From: Capsaspora owczarzaki ATCC 30864
Lineage: Eukaryota > Opisthokonta > Filasterea
Direction: 5' to 3'
DNA: 64,000 nt
Assembly: GCF_000151315.2 (NCBI RefSeq)
Contig: NW_011887292.1
Span: 1,645,689 to 1,709,688, forward strand
The notes below the pieces were generated by a model. It was not told the origin of the DNA, searched no databases, and saw only the letters and a program-made list of their open reading frames with translations. This document shows positions 1-11,376 of this stretch, piece by piece; the first letter of the stretch is position 1; the number at the start of each line of letters is the position of its first letter. The translations under genes and the position numbers were made by a program.

Positions 1-1641
1 TGCAGAGACCTGCGTCGAATGCAAGGCGGTAAGAATGTCTGTCACCAAAAGTGTTTGTCCAGCACAACGCAAAAGAGCAACGGCACCCCGTCCCCTTGCC
101 TTTGTGTCATTCTGTTTGATGTATCGCAGCAGTATATGTGTCTTGTCTGTCGTGATGACTGTCGAGTCGTCGAAAGCGGGTGAGACTCTCTTGCGCGACA
201 GCACACTCTAGCCACAGCAGTGCCCATGCAAGCATGCAGGCAGGGCAACTCTGAATGACACCAGCAATAACAGCAAGAACAGACTGCAGACCTTGGTCCC
301 CTGGTGGGAGGGAGCGGTCGCTCGTGGCAGTGTAGACGGCAGGCCGCGTCGCATGGTGCGCCTTGTTGCGCGCATTGTAGTCCGAGAAGGCACTCTGATC
401 GAACGATGGCAAGCCTGACAGGAAGTTTGCCTGTGGGTTTAGCGATCAGAGTGAAATGGCAGCGAGAGCGAGGCATGTGAGTCTGGGGGAGCGAGGGCCA
501 GCCAATTCAACGCAATGGATGGATGGCACTGACCATCGTCGCTCAAATCATCAAAATATCAAGCAAAGACTGGTGATTCAACCAAGCTCGAGCCGTCAGA
601 ATACATGTACAAGCTAAACTGGATTGTTCAACCAATTAATTCTGGCAAACAAACTGGATTGCTCGAGGGTTTTGCTGCACAGTGCGCGACTTGGTTTTGG
701 GATGCAACTGATCAGTTCCTCAGGTCCAGTCAAAATTGGTTTGACTCTGGCCAAGCTAGAGCTGCACTTGTAAAAAGCTGTGTGCAGACGTCTTTTGCTT
801 TGATGTTTTGTCAATAAAGTGAATCAGCAACTTGATGCAGTACAAAGCAGAAGTGGATGTTTCATTCAGGATGCAACAATCATCAACAAAAGCGTGCGTT
901 TCGAATCGAGATCAATTGTGTAAGCCGACGGGCATCGTCGACTAATCACCAAAAAAACCTCTCTGACACAGCAACATGAGGTAGTTCATCCAACAACACA
1001 CAAACCGCCGGGATGGAATGGACGGGGGGTTGAGTCAACCAAACTGCCAAACTGCTGCGCAAGCCACACGAGCACTGGTGGCATGATGACTCGCATGACC
1101 CCGCCTCATCTTATTTCGCCTCTCCGCGTCGCTCCATCAGCCAATCTGCTCCATGAGTCCATTTGATTGGCCTATGACCCGGCGCTGAAGGAGATTGGCT
1201 GGTGGCTCGTGCGATAACAACGTCCGTCATAACAACGTAAACCCGTCGGCGAATATTAAGTACTGTCGTTTCCCACCCAAATGTTCGCACTGTTTTTTTT
1301 TCTCTGGCTGATGCTCCACTCTCCTGTTCGCCCGTTCCTCGTTGAGGTGGCCAGACCCACGCAAGCCGCTGCAGGCCTCGTGTCTCTTGGAGCGCATTCA
1401 CCAACCTTCAAGCCACAATAACACAAACACATTGCGGCTCGGTAAAAAGAAAAGAGAAAAACAAAATTTCATTTCATAAAAACCGCCAAAAAAACAAAAG
1501 CCATCAGTTCTGTTTTTGGTGTTTGTGTTTATTTTGGATGTTGTTTGTTGTTGTTTATTTCGTTCTTGTTGATTCCATTGCGCAGTGTAATTTTGGGTTT
1601 TTTTTTATTCATCTGTCTGTTACTGATGGTGTGCTTTAGCT

Positions 1642-1673
<32 letters not shown>

Positions 1674-1911
1674 ATCGTGGGTTGAAGTGCGAGACGGGGG
1701 GGGGGCGCGTGAGCGAGTGCGGGTTTTTGTAATCGTTTTATTTTTCCTATCAACGGTGTTGTTGTTGTTTTGTTGTTGTTCACGTTTTTTATTTGCCGCT
1801 TGACTCATTCTCCCGCTCTTCTGTGTGTGTGTGTCTCTCTCTCTCTATCTCTCACACACTTCCGTTTGGCGCTCGTATCACTGTCTCGTAACCTTCAACA
1901 GCTCGAAAGCC
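1..1911. other. Intergenic region, no gene recognised
   Basis: No reading frame here resembles a known protein, and the open frames on both strands are short with unremarkable composition. The stretch holds a (GT)n microsatellite at about 1644-1672, a G run near 1697-1705 and T-rich segments. An AATAAA hexamer at 812-817 could be a polyadenylation signal of an upstream gene lying outside the window. The last few hundred bases should contain the promoter of the first receptor-like gene; no TATA box is obvious. Confidence 0.5.
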
Positions 1912-4900
1912 ATGGTTGTCCACGCCGCGTCGTCGAGCCATTGTCGTGCGCTCGTCGCTGTATCTGCTTTACTGCTCGCAGTGTGTGTGCCGCTCGCCTC
2001 TGCCGCTCTTTCTCCGTACTTCCGCCCGCCAGCCTTTCCCATCGTTGCGAACAACCCGTACTGGTCCATTTGGTCTTTATCGGATGCTCCTGGCAGGTCG
2101 TGGACCGAACACGCGTAAGTTTTGCTCATGGTTGATGCAGCTGTTCTGCCGTGTGGTTTTTTGTGTTTTGGTTCCTTCTTTTTCTTGATCTTTCTCTTTA
2201 TCGTTATCTTCCATTATCGTCTTCTTCTTCTTCTTGTTTCCTCCACTTTGTCATCTTATTGCTAGTATTGGAGAGCTGCGAACATGCAGGGATGAACAGT
2301 TGGCAGAGCCTCTTGCAGTTTACTTGTCCGGATCGGCAATTTTCGAGGCTTGCCATTCATATCTGCTTCTCCTCCCCCTAATTCGTCTCCCCGACTCTGC
2401 TTTCAATGTACTCCTGTCATTGACCGAGTCAAATCACGTCCTGCACCGTTTGTTTGCATGCATCTAGAAACGGCGGCGTTCAAGCAATGACTGGCTACGC
2501 CAAAGTCGATAGCACCTACTATCGCTTTCTGGGAGTGCCGTCTGTCGGTGGCACAGGCATCATTGTGGATCCCATTTCGACCCAGGTTTGTTTGATTAGC
2601 GCCCTTTGAGCTTGCACGATCGGCAAAAGTACCCCGACTTACGGAACGATCTGTTTCACTGGCGAATAGATTTTGCCGCTGAGCACCGTTTACACCTTCA
2701 AGCTCGGAACGGCCATCCAGATGGTGTTGACTTTCTCAAACCCAGCACAACTCGATGACGATACCTTGGTCTCGGTGCCAGTGACGTATGTCACGTTCGC
2801 GCTCTCGTCCCTTGATGGCGCATCGCACACTGTCAGTCTCTACATTGATCACTCGGCCGAGCTTGTTGTAGCGGATCCTGCTACGTCAGTTAATTGGAAC
2901 GATGTTTCAACCAGCGCCAACACAATTATCCGCATGGGCGCCAATGTACAGTCAGGTCAGATTTCTGGTCGAGATGCTTCATTGATTCAAAAACGGTATT
3001 GCACTCATTCAACGAAATTACAGTTTTAAGCGGCTCCACGAATGACCGTATCAACTGGGGTAATGCATACATGGCTGCCCCCAAGGAAACTGCCCTCGTA
3101 GGCACTGTCAGTTCCGATGCCAACTGCAGAAACGCATTTATCAGTGGTGCTGCTGCACCAGCTTTGCAAACTGGTCCTCGAAATGGCAACGATAACTGGC
3201 CTGTGTTGTCACTGAGGTGGAACGGCCTGAGTGTGACCTCCACGACAAGTGTCACTAAATTTATGACCCTTTCCTATGACAATGTCAACACGATGAACTT
3301 TTTCTCCAAGGTTCTCCCTCCGCTCTGGTCGACAAAGATTGGCACGATCCTGACGGTGATTGCACAGATGCACACCAACTATGCCACCTACATGAGTGCC
3401 ATCAACGCCCGCAACACTGCCCTTGTGACTCTGTTCGACAAGCGCGGCTCCAACTCTTACACCACCTTGCTGTCGCTCGTGTATCGCCAAGTCACTGCAT
3501 CGACCGAGCATGCGATCGACACGACCACACAACAGCATTACGTCTTTATGAAAACGTTCGCCACCAGCTCGACCAATGGTCCGGTCAACGGGCAGGTCAA
3601 CGCGGTGACCACCATGTTCTTTGCCTCTCCGTTCTACTTGCTGCTGAATCCCTCGCTTGTGCCAAAGATGCTGCTTCCTGTGCTCAAGTACGCCAACAGC
3701 GAGACCTCGTTCCCGTACACGCGTAGCTGGGTAAGTGTTGCTGTTGCAGCTGCAGTTGTAGTTTGTGTTTCTTGCAGCAGCTTTGCTCAGCTTGGCATGT
3801 ATGGTTGGTTGCACGATATTCTGCAGGCTCCTTCGCATCTTGGCCAGTGGCCGCTCTGCACTACCGCGGTTCCCACAACCTACGACATGCCAGTCGAGCA
3901 CACGGCCAACATGCTGATCATGATCACGGCTGCCGCCCAGCGTGGTGCTCCGCTGACCTATCTGCAACCGTACTGGCCGCTCCTGACCACCTGGGCAAAC
4001 TACTTGGTCGCCAGCCTGCCTTTCCCAACGAGCCAGCTCTTTGTGGACTCGTATGGAACAGCGTCTGCGAACAACGTCAACCTTGCCATGAAGGGTGCGA
4101 TAGGAGTTGGCGCGTACAGTCTGCTGCTCAGCCTGACTGGCAACACCACTGCTGCGGCCCAATACATGAACTCGGCCACAAGCTTTGCCAGCCAGATTCT
4201 GGCGCAGTCCTTTTCGACGGACCATTATCTGCGCGAGAAAGGCGCGGTGAGTTTCTCCTCGTTTTTGCGTTTTCGAGCTGAATGGGGATTCTGTCGTTGT
4301 GTTCACTGACGAAGGGGGTTGGTTGCATTGCCATTGCCAGGCTGCAACCACCTGGTCTCTCAAGTACAATCTGCTGTTCGACCGCGTGCTCAAGCTCGGA
4401 CTGTTTGCGGATGCCGTCATGACGACGGAACAGACCTTCTACACGCCCAAAATGGGCGCGTATGGTTTGCCGGTTGACAGCACAACCAGCGCCAACGGTC
4501 GTGTTGGCGAGCAGGGCTTTGTTGCGGCAACCGGCACAACTGCTCAGTTTACATCCATTTTTGACAAGCTCTTCCTCTATGCCAACACCACCGCGAGTCG
4601 TCTACCGCTGGGTGGTAAGTAGTTTGTTACGAATGGGGGGGGGTGCCTGCGGTTTGTATATTCACTCACTGTGACTGCAATTTTGGCCCTCAGATTACTA
4701 TGTTGTTGGATCAGGCGCCAATGTGGACTTCCGAGCAGGCGCCTTTGTCGGTGGCCTCTACGCTCGCGAGCTTCTCGAGGATGTTCGGGCAGTGGCCTCG
4801 ACCTCTTCGATTTCTGCTCGCGCAGCCTCGACTGTGTCTGCTGCAACGGCTTCGTCGGCGTCGCTTGCATCGTTTTCCTCGGCTTCCATTGCTTCTGCAT

Positions 4901-5991
4901 CGTCAGCTTCTCTCGGTTCTGCCAGCTCGGCCTCGATTGCGTCTGCGTCCATTGCATCTTCACAATCTGCGTCTATCGCATCTGCCAGCTCAGCTTCTGC
5001 CGCCTCCGTCGCATCGTCGGCATCCGCGTCCATTGCATCCGCTAGCTCAGCATCCGACGCGTCCTTGGCGACGGCGTCGTCGGAGGCTTGGCAAACTTTT
5101 GTCGCGTCCGAGGCCTCTGCAGCGTCCGATGCGTCTGTAGCGTCGTCGGCGTCGGCGACTGTTGCATCTGCCAGCTCAGCATCAGATGCATCTGTTGCAA
5201 CTGCCAGCTCGGCATCTGATGCATCGGTGTCATCGGCCAGCTTGGCATCTGATGCGTCCGACGCCTCTGTCGCGTCGTCGGTGTCGGCGTCGGTTGCATC
5301 GGTCAGCTCGGCATCCGATGCATCCGTTGCCTCTGTCGCATCTGACGCCACTGTCGCGTCGGACGCCTCGGTTGCGTCGTCGGTGTCGGCATCGGTTGCA
5401 ACTGTCAGCTCGGCATCCGATGCATCCGACGCCTCTGTCGCGTCCACTGCGTCTGCGTCTCTTGCAACTGTCAGCTCGGCATCCGGTGCGTCTTTGGCGT
5501 CGGCTTCGTCGGCAGCGTGGCAAACCTCCGCAGCGTCCGCGGCGTCCGCAGCGGCAGCAGCAGGGAGCGACTCAGATTCCACCCCGATCATCATTGGTGT
5601 TGTGGTCGGCGTGGTCTGCCTGCTTTTGATTGTCCTGGTGATTGTTCTGGTTCTTCGTCGCCGTCGTGTTCGGAAGCCCGCAAGCGCGCCAGCATTCGAC
5701 TCCACGGCTCCATTCTTCCAGGTTCCAAGCTCCATTGTTGCAAATTCTACGTTCGACCCGTCCTATGACGATCTGCACACCCCGTCAGAGCCAAACTATG
5801 ACACGCTGCAAAATGTCTCTGGCGCCGAAACCAAATCTGAAGCCGCAGTCGTGTCTGAGAGTACGTATGACGAGCTGAAAGGCGCCCATTCCGGAGCGCC
5901 ACAGTCTGAAACCTTGTACTCGGAACTGCGCACGTCGCATCCCCCGCAGGATTCGCCAACACAAGAAGACGCGCTGAAAGCGACCGACTGA
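1912..5991 (+). CDS. GtaA-like ectodomain receptor with ITAM-type tail (paralog 1)
   Basis: Exons: 1912-2114, 2468-2585, 2670-2955, 3024-3730, 3827-4246, 4341-4614, 4694-5991, giving 1101 residues with all phases consistent. A signal peptide covers about residues 1-30. The ectodomain follows the fungal/bacterial glutaminase A (GtaA; DUF4964-DUF5127-DUF4965-DUF1793) order, with family landmarks such as FRPPAFPIVANNPYWSIWS, the MPVE..ANMLIM segment, TTWSLKYNL and YGLPVDS. A Ser/Ala-rich stalk (about 700-965) leads to a single membrane helix (about 968-990) followed by RRRR, so the protein is type I. The tail of about 110 residues has tyrosine motifs YDDL (Y1027), YDTL (Y1038), YDEL (Y1061) and YSEL (Y1078); the first pair has exact ITAM spacing (YxxL-x7-YxxL). 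The usual PHDLG and MPVEE family motifs read PSHLG and MPVEH, so enzymatic activity is doubtful. The role as a surface receptor is inferred from architecture only. Confidence 0.85.
3281..4943 (+). repeat. Homogenised segment, copy 1 (partner 7941-9607)
   Basis: From 3281 to 4943 the sequence matches 7941-9607 almost base for base, including three introns. I counted only a handful of substitutions (for example at 3481, 4344 and 4302) plus small changes in the G run of the last intron. Outside these limits the two genes are clearly diverged although still homologous. This is the pattern of gene conversion, or of a very recent partial duplication, between the tandem genes. Confidence 0.9.
4800..5560 (+). 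repeat. Ser/Ala-coding degenerate repeat (receptor stalk)
   Basis: A degenerate tandem repeat built from GCATC/GCGTC-type units encodes the SAS, DAS and VAS motifs of the extracellular stalk in paralog 1. The stalk is much longer here than in paralog 2, where the equivalent part ends near 9650. The composition (Ser, Ala, Asp, Val) suggests an extended and possibly O-glycosylated linker. Length differences between alleles would be expected. Confidence 0.8.
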
Positions 5992-6485
5992 ACGGTTGGA
6001 CTGTCAATTTAATTGTTTGCATTCCGTGTTGAATTTTTGGCCGATTTCTTCTGCTTGCTTTTTCTGTTTGCTTCTTTTGTATGGTTTTGCCAAGTTATTT
6101 GCATGCTGTTTTCGTGATGACTGGACATTTGCTTTCGCGGCTGCCTTGACGGTCTCTCGCTACAAGTGCAGACTCCTTTCAGCTTGTTCGTCCAGCTCAC
6201 GAGGTCCTCAGTCCCACCCTTGAAAATAAAATCCAATATTTCGCCCGTACCGCTACGTCCAACATTTTGCCCCGCCTTCCCACCCCCCCCCCTGCAAAGC
6301 GTTGTATTGTGTGCTTGAGCGTGGACGTTGTGATTTGCAGTATTTTGAGGTTGTTTTGGCGTATTTTCGATTTTTTTTTACTAATTTACGACCAGTCCTC
6401 GACCGTCGGGTCAAACCCGTTTGATTAGTGCTCCGTGAACGAACGTCAACCCTCCTCAGGAAGAACAGATTCCACTGCGCTGATA
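5992..6485. promoter_or_regulatory. Spacer between tandem receptor-like genes
   Basis: This 494-bp spacer should hold the 3' UTR of paralog 1 and the promoter of paralog 2. An AATAAA hexamer lies at 6225-6230, about 235 bp past the stop codon, and is a candidate polyadenylation signal. A C run sits near 6281-6292 and a T run near 6372. No gene is seen. Confidence 0.5.
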
Positions 6486-9400
6486 ATGTTCACGGCTCGG
6501 TGCATACGTCGCGCGTTACTCCTCGCTGCTGTGGTGCTGACTGCGGGCCGGCTGATCGTCATGCCAGCTGCAGCCACTGTTTTGACGTTTCGCCCGCCAG
6601 CAGTCCCCGTCCTCGCCAACAATCCGTACTTTTCCATGTGGTCGGCAGCAGACTCTCCCGGAAGGTCGTGGCTGACTCACGCGTAAGTTTGGTTGTGTTT
6701 GTGCGCGCCGCGGTCGTGTGTGCGGGTTTCGCTGCGCAAGTGCAAAAAAGTCGGCTGATTGTGGTGGTTTTTTTTTTTTTTTTGGTTTTTTTTTTTTTTT
6801 TGGTTTGTTTGATTGTTTTTGAGCTTTTGGAAGACGGAGGGAGTCGACAGTGTCCACTGTGCCCTGTGGTACCGTTGGGGTTGAGCGCGAAAGATGCTTG
6901 TATTGAGGTGGTGGTCGGTGGTTGAAGAGACGCGTTGAATACAAAATGAGCGCACATTTTTACAGCCAAACAACAACAACAACAACAACAACAAGAACAA
7001 CAACAAGAACAAACATGCTGTTGATTCAATGAATGCGCAAGCCTTCGTCGTCGGCTTCGCTCTTCGTATGACGGCTCACAGCCAGGTTTGCATTTGCGTG
7101 AAAAAAAAAACCAACAAAGAAACGATGGAATTCAAGCCATTGCCGGATATGCCAAGGTCGATGGTGCAAATTTCCGCTTCATGGGACAGCCGTATCAAGG
7201 GGGTTCGCAACTGGCGACAAATCCCATCTCTGTGCAGGTATGTTTTCGGAAGATGTCGACTTTTGAAGCAGAGATGGTCAAGTGGAGCCACACACACACA
7301 CACACCATTTGCCATGTGTATGTTGCAGGTTTTACCCCTGAGCACGATCTACACGTACACGCTCGGAGCCGTTCGGATGCTGTTGACATATTCCACCCCA
7401 GCACTACTCGACGATGACGCGCTGATGTCTGCTCCAGTGACTTATTGCACATTTGAGCTGTCGTCGATGGACGGCGCACCGCACACGGTTGATTTGTATA
7501 TCGATCACTCGGCTGAGGTTGTGGTCACCTATGCGTCGAATACCTCGGTGACTTGGGACGACTTGTCGACATCCGCCAGCACAATTCTTCGTATGGGCGC
7601 AAGTGTACAATCCGGTGAGACTCGTGCAAATGAGGGTGCTTCAATGAGGATTGTGATTGCGCTCATTAGATTTGCCCTCACAGTTTTCAGTTCAACGGAC
7701 GACCGCATTAACTGGGGCTACTTTTACTTGTCGGCCCCTAAGGAGGCCGCGCTCGTAGGCACTGTCAATACCGACACCAATTCCAGAGATGCGTTCGTTG
7801 ACGGCAACCCAGCACCAATTTTCGATACGAACAAGCCTCGCTTGGGCAGTGATAACTGGCCCGTGCCGTCCTTGAGGTGGACTGGCCTGGCTGTGAGTCC
7901 CACGGCAAATGTCACTCGATTTGTGACTCATGCCTACGACAATGTCAACACGATGAACTTTTTCTCCAAGGTTCTCCCTCCGCTCTGGTCGACAAAGATT
8001 GGCACGATCCTGACGGTGATTGCACAGATGCACACCAACTATGCCACCTACATGAGTGCCATCAACGCCCGCAACACTGCCCTTGTGACTCTGTTCGACA
8101 AGCGCGGCTCCAACTCTTACACCACCTTGCTGTCGCTCGTCTATCGCCAAGTCACTGCATCGACCGAGCATGCGATCGACACGACCACACAACAGCATTA
8201 CGTCTTTATGAAAACGTTCGCCACCAGCTCGACCAATGGTCCGGTCAACGGGCAGGTCAACGCGGTGACCACCATGTTCTTTGCCTCTCCGTTCTACTTG
8301 CTGCTGAATCCCTCGCTTGTGCCAAAGATGCTGCTTCCTGTGCTCAAGTACGCCAACAGCGAGACCTCGTTCCCGTACACGCGTAGCTGGGTAAGTGTTG
8401 CTGTTGCAGCTGCAGTTGTAGTTTGTGTTTCTTGCAGCAGCTTTGCTCAGCTTGGCATGTATGGTTGGTTGCACGATATTCTGCAGGCTCCTTCGCATCT
8501 TGGCCAGTGGCCGCTCTGCACTACCGCGGTTCCCACAACCTACGACATGCCAGTCGAGCACACGGCCAACATGCTGATCATGATCACGGCTGCCGCCCAG
8601 CGTGGTGCTCCGCTGACCTATCTGCAACCGTACTGGCCGCTCCTGACCACCTGGGCAAACTACTTGGTCGCCAGCCTGCCTTTCCCAACGAGCCAGCTCT
8701 TTGTGGACTCGTATGGAACAGCGTCTGCGAACAACGTCAACCTTGCCATGAAGGGTGCGATTGGAGTTGGCGCGTACAGTCTGCTGCTCAGCCTGACTGG
8801 CAACACCACTGCTGCGGCACAATACATGAACTCGGCCACAAGCTTTGCCAGCCAGATTCTGGCGCAGTCCTTTTCGACGGACCATTATCTGCGCGAGAAA
8901 GGCGCGGTGAGTTTCTCCTCGTTTTTGCGTTTTCGAGCTGAATGGGGATTCTGTCGTTGTGCTCACTGACGAAGGGGGTTGGTTGCATTGCCATTGCCAG
9001 GCTTCAACCACCTGGTCTCTCAAGTACAATCTGCTGTTCGACCGCGTGCTCAAGCTCGGACTGTTTGCGGATGCCGTCATGACGACGGAACAGACCTTCT
9101 ACACGCCCAAAATGGGCGCGTATGGTTTGCCGGTTGACAGCACAACCAGCGCCAACGGTCGTGTTGGCGAGCAGGGCTTTGTTGCGGCAACTGGCACAAC
9201 TGCTCAGTTTACATCCATTTTTGACAAGCTCTTCCTCTATGCCAACACCACCGCGAGTCGTCTACCGCTGGGTGGTAAGTAGTTTGCCACGAAAAGGGGG
9301 GGGGGTGTGCCTGCGGTTTGTATATTCACTCACTGCGACTGCAATTTTGGCCCTCAGATTACTATGTTGTTGGATCAGGCGCCAATGTGGACTTCCGAGC

Positions 9401-10253
9401 AGGCGCCTTTGTCGGTGGCCTCTACGCTCGCGAGCTTCTCGAGGATGTTCGGGCAGTGGCCTCGACCTCTTCGATTTCTGCTCGCGCAGCCTCGACTGTG
9501 TCTGCTGCAACGGCTTCGTCGGCGTCGCTTGCATCGTTTTCCTCGGCTTCCATTGCTTCTGCATCGTCAGCTTCTCTCGGTTCTGCCAGCTCGGCCTCGA
9601 TTGCGTCGGCGTCGAGTGAATCTGCATCAATCGCGACACTGGCTTGGTTGACCTCTGCGGCATCAGCGGCTTCTGCCAATGCTGCGGGTGGTGATGATGG
9701 CAACGCTGCTCCCGCCATCATCGGTGCTGTTGTGGGAGCCCTCTGCCTTCTTCTCATTATCCTGGTCGTTGTGCTACTCCGCCGCCGCCGTGCCAGGAAG
9801 ACACGTGAAATTGTGGCTGATCGGGATAGCGCATGTGAACTTTACCAAATTCCGACCGAGGTGAAAAATATCCTCGCTAGTTCGCACTACGACACACTGG
9901 CCAAGCCAAGAGGCAGCGCGGATCTGCAAAGCGGCAACACGGAAGACGGCGAGGCCAAGCTCGCAACAACCTCCGAGTATGAGCTGCCGGCACGCGCTAC
10001 CCATTACTCGGCCATCGTGGGCGGCTCTTCTTCAACCAGTGAGGCAACCTACGCGTCGCCTAGTGTGTCCTCGTATGCTGCGTTGAATCACGAACCCAGC
10101 GCGGGCGGTGATGAGGGTGCTTATTCCGTTCTGCAGCAAGACCTAACGATTGCTCCCAAAGAAGCTGGATACGCGCGCCCCGAGCGAGAGCGTGCATCGT
10201 CCCAATCCTCAGGCACGGGCGACAACGATTATGCTGCTCTCAGCCACCAGTAA
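6486..10253 (+). CDS. GtaA-like ectodomain receptor with multi-tyrosine tail (paralog 2)
   Basis: Exons: 6486-6682, 7120-7237, 7329-7614, 7684-8390, 8487-8906, 9001-9274, 9358-10253 (965 residues). Exons 2 to 6 have exactly the same lengths as in the upstream paralog, and every intron phase matches. ATG 6486 is chosen because it opens a signal peptide (MFTARCIRRALLLAAVVL). The layout is the same: GtaA-like ectodomain, a short Ser/Ala stalk, a membrane helix (about 786-808) followed by RRRR, and a tail of about 157 residues. The tail has tyrosines in YQIP (830), YDTL (845), YELP (875), YSAI (884), YASP (899), YAAL (907), YSVL (923), YARP (939) and YAAL (959). YAAL907 and YSVL923 are spaced YxxL-x12-YxxL, within the ITAM range. 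The tail aligns poorly with paralog 1 beyond the shared motif type. A signalling role through SH2 proteins is an inference. Confidence 0.85.
7941..9607 (+). repeat. Homogenised segment, copy 2 (partner 3281-4943)
   Basis: This is the near-identical counterpart of 3281-4943, offset by 4660 bases, rising to 4664 after a small length change in the G run of the last intron. It covers most of exon 4 through the start of the stalk. The introns at 3731-3826 and 8391-8486 appear identical, which coding selection alone would not maintain. Confidence 0.9.
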
Positions 10254-10476
10254 CCGGATTGGTTTGTCCGTGGTCAGACATGGTGTGTCATCACAGTTTC
10301 TCGTTTCGTCGTGAGGCCATTGGTTCGCCGTTTCTGTCGATGCATCTCGCTTGTGTGCTGTTGCTCGTGCGGGTTTTTTCCTTGAATTGTCTCATTTTTT
10401 TTTTTTACTTTGTAATGAACCGCGAGATCAATCGTTGCATTTGTCCACTGTTGTACCTGAATCTTTATTCAAGTCC

Positions 10477-10767
10477 GTAGTTTTCCCGCCATTCGAAGCT
10501 TCTAGGCGGTGGAAAGCAAAACGAAACAAAACAAAAATTGAAAAAGACTGACGACATTGATTACATTGCATTGTGCATGCAGACAAGGGTAAAGTCTTAT
10601 GGCATTCATGTGAGTTCAAAAAGAAAGCCAAAAGGTTCGGGCGAACGAGGTCAAAGCTACTGCTGTAGATCTATCTCACTTTGAGCAAGAGCCGCTTTTG
10701 TTGCTCAATGTCGCATCTCGAGCAACTTTCAACAATGTGCTGCTGCCGATGAGACATGTTTGAGCTC
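10477..10767 (+). repeat. Dispersed repeat, copy 1
   Basis: About 290 bp that recur, inverted, at 59561-59840 with an estimated 90-95 % identity by eye. The shared block begins at GTAGTTTTCCCGCCATTCGA and ends at TTTGAGCTC. In both copies a CT microsatellite directly follows the TTTGAGCTC end. No open frame, terminal inverted repeat or clear target-site duplication is visible, so the class is unknown; a short non-autonomous element with a microsatellite tail would fit. Confidence 0.85.
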
Positions 10768-10770
10768 TTG

Positions 10771-10957
<187 letters not shown>

Positions 10958-11376
10958 GTATCTGTATTGTGCGTTTTTGAGTTTTGTTTTTCAATTTCAC
11001 ATTTGCTGAGATGTTTCTGCGTTGTCGTTTCTTGAAGAACAAATGTTCTAACAAAATGATTGTTCAAGCAAAACGCTCATACAAATACAAGAACCCAAAA
11101 GGCGCACCTCATACTTCCACGCGTGCCTCAGCGAGTAGTTCCGACGACGGCGGAATCGGCTCGTACAAATCGCCAAACGTATGCTGGGCGTCATCATACA
11201 GAAACCGGCGCAACGGCTGCGGCGCGCGGAAGAGCGCCCGGCGAGCACTATTCAACAGCGACATCTTGGGGGGAGTGACTGCCAAAAAAAAACGAAAATA
11301 GCAAAGCAGCCCTCGTTGTCAGCAAGCAAACAGCACAACCGCCCAAAGCCATGTCAACCAGCGGCATGCTCACTCA

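Noticed and set aside
605-817. Possible 70-residue protein on the plus strand
   Set aside because: It is short, uses no ATG context or homology that I recognise, and an antisense frame of the same size overlaps it.
3209-4420. Long antisense open frame (about 400 codons) opposite receptor paralog 1, and a 462-codon one at 7692-9080
   Set aside because: It mirrors the codon pattern of the sense exons, crosses the predicted introns without sensible splicing, and has no recognisable domain. The two copies exist only because the sense genes are duplicated.
4758-5735. Antisense Ala/Asp-rich frame of 325 codons
   Set aside because: It is the reverse reading of the Ser/Ala stalk repeat and has no independent support.
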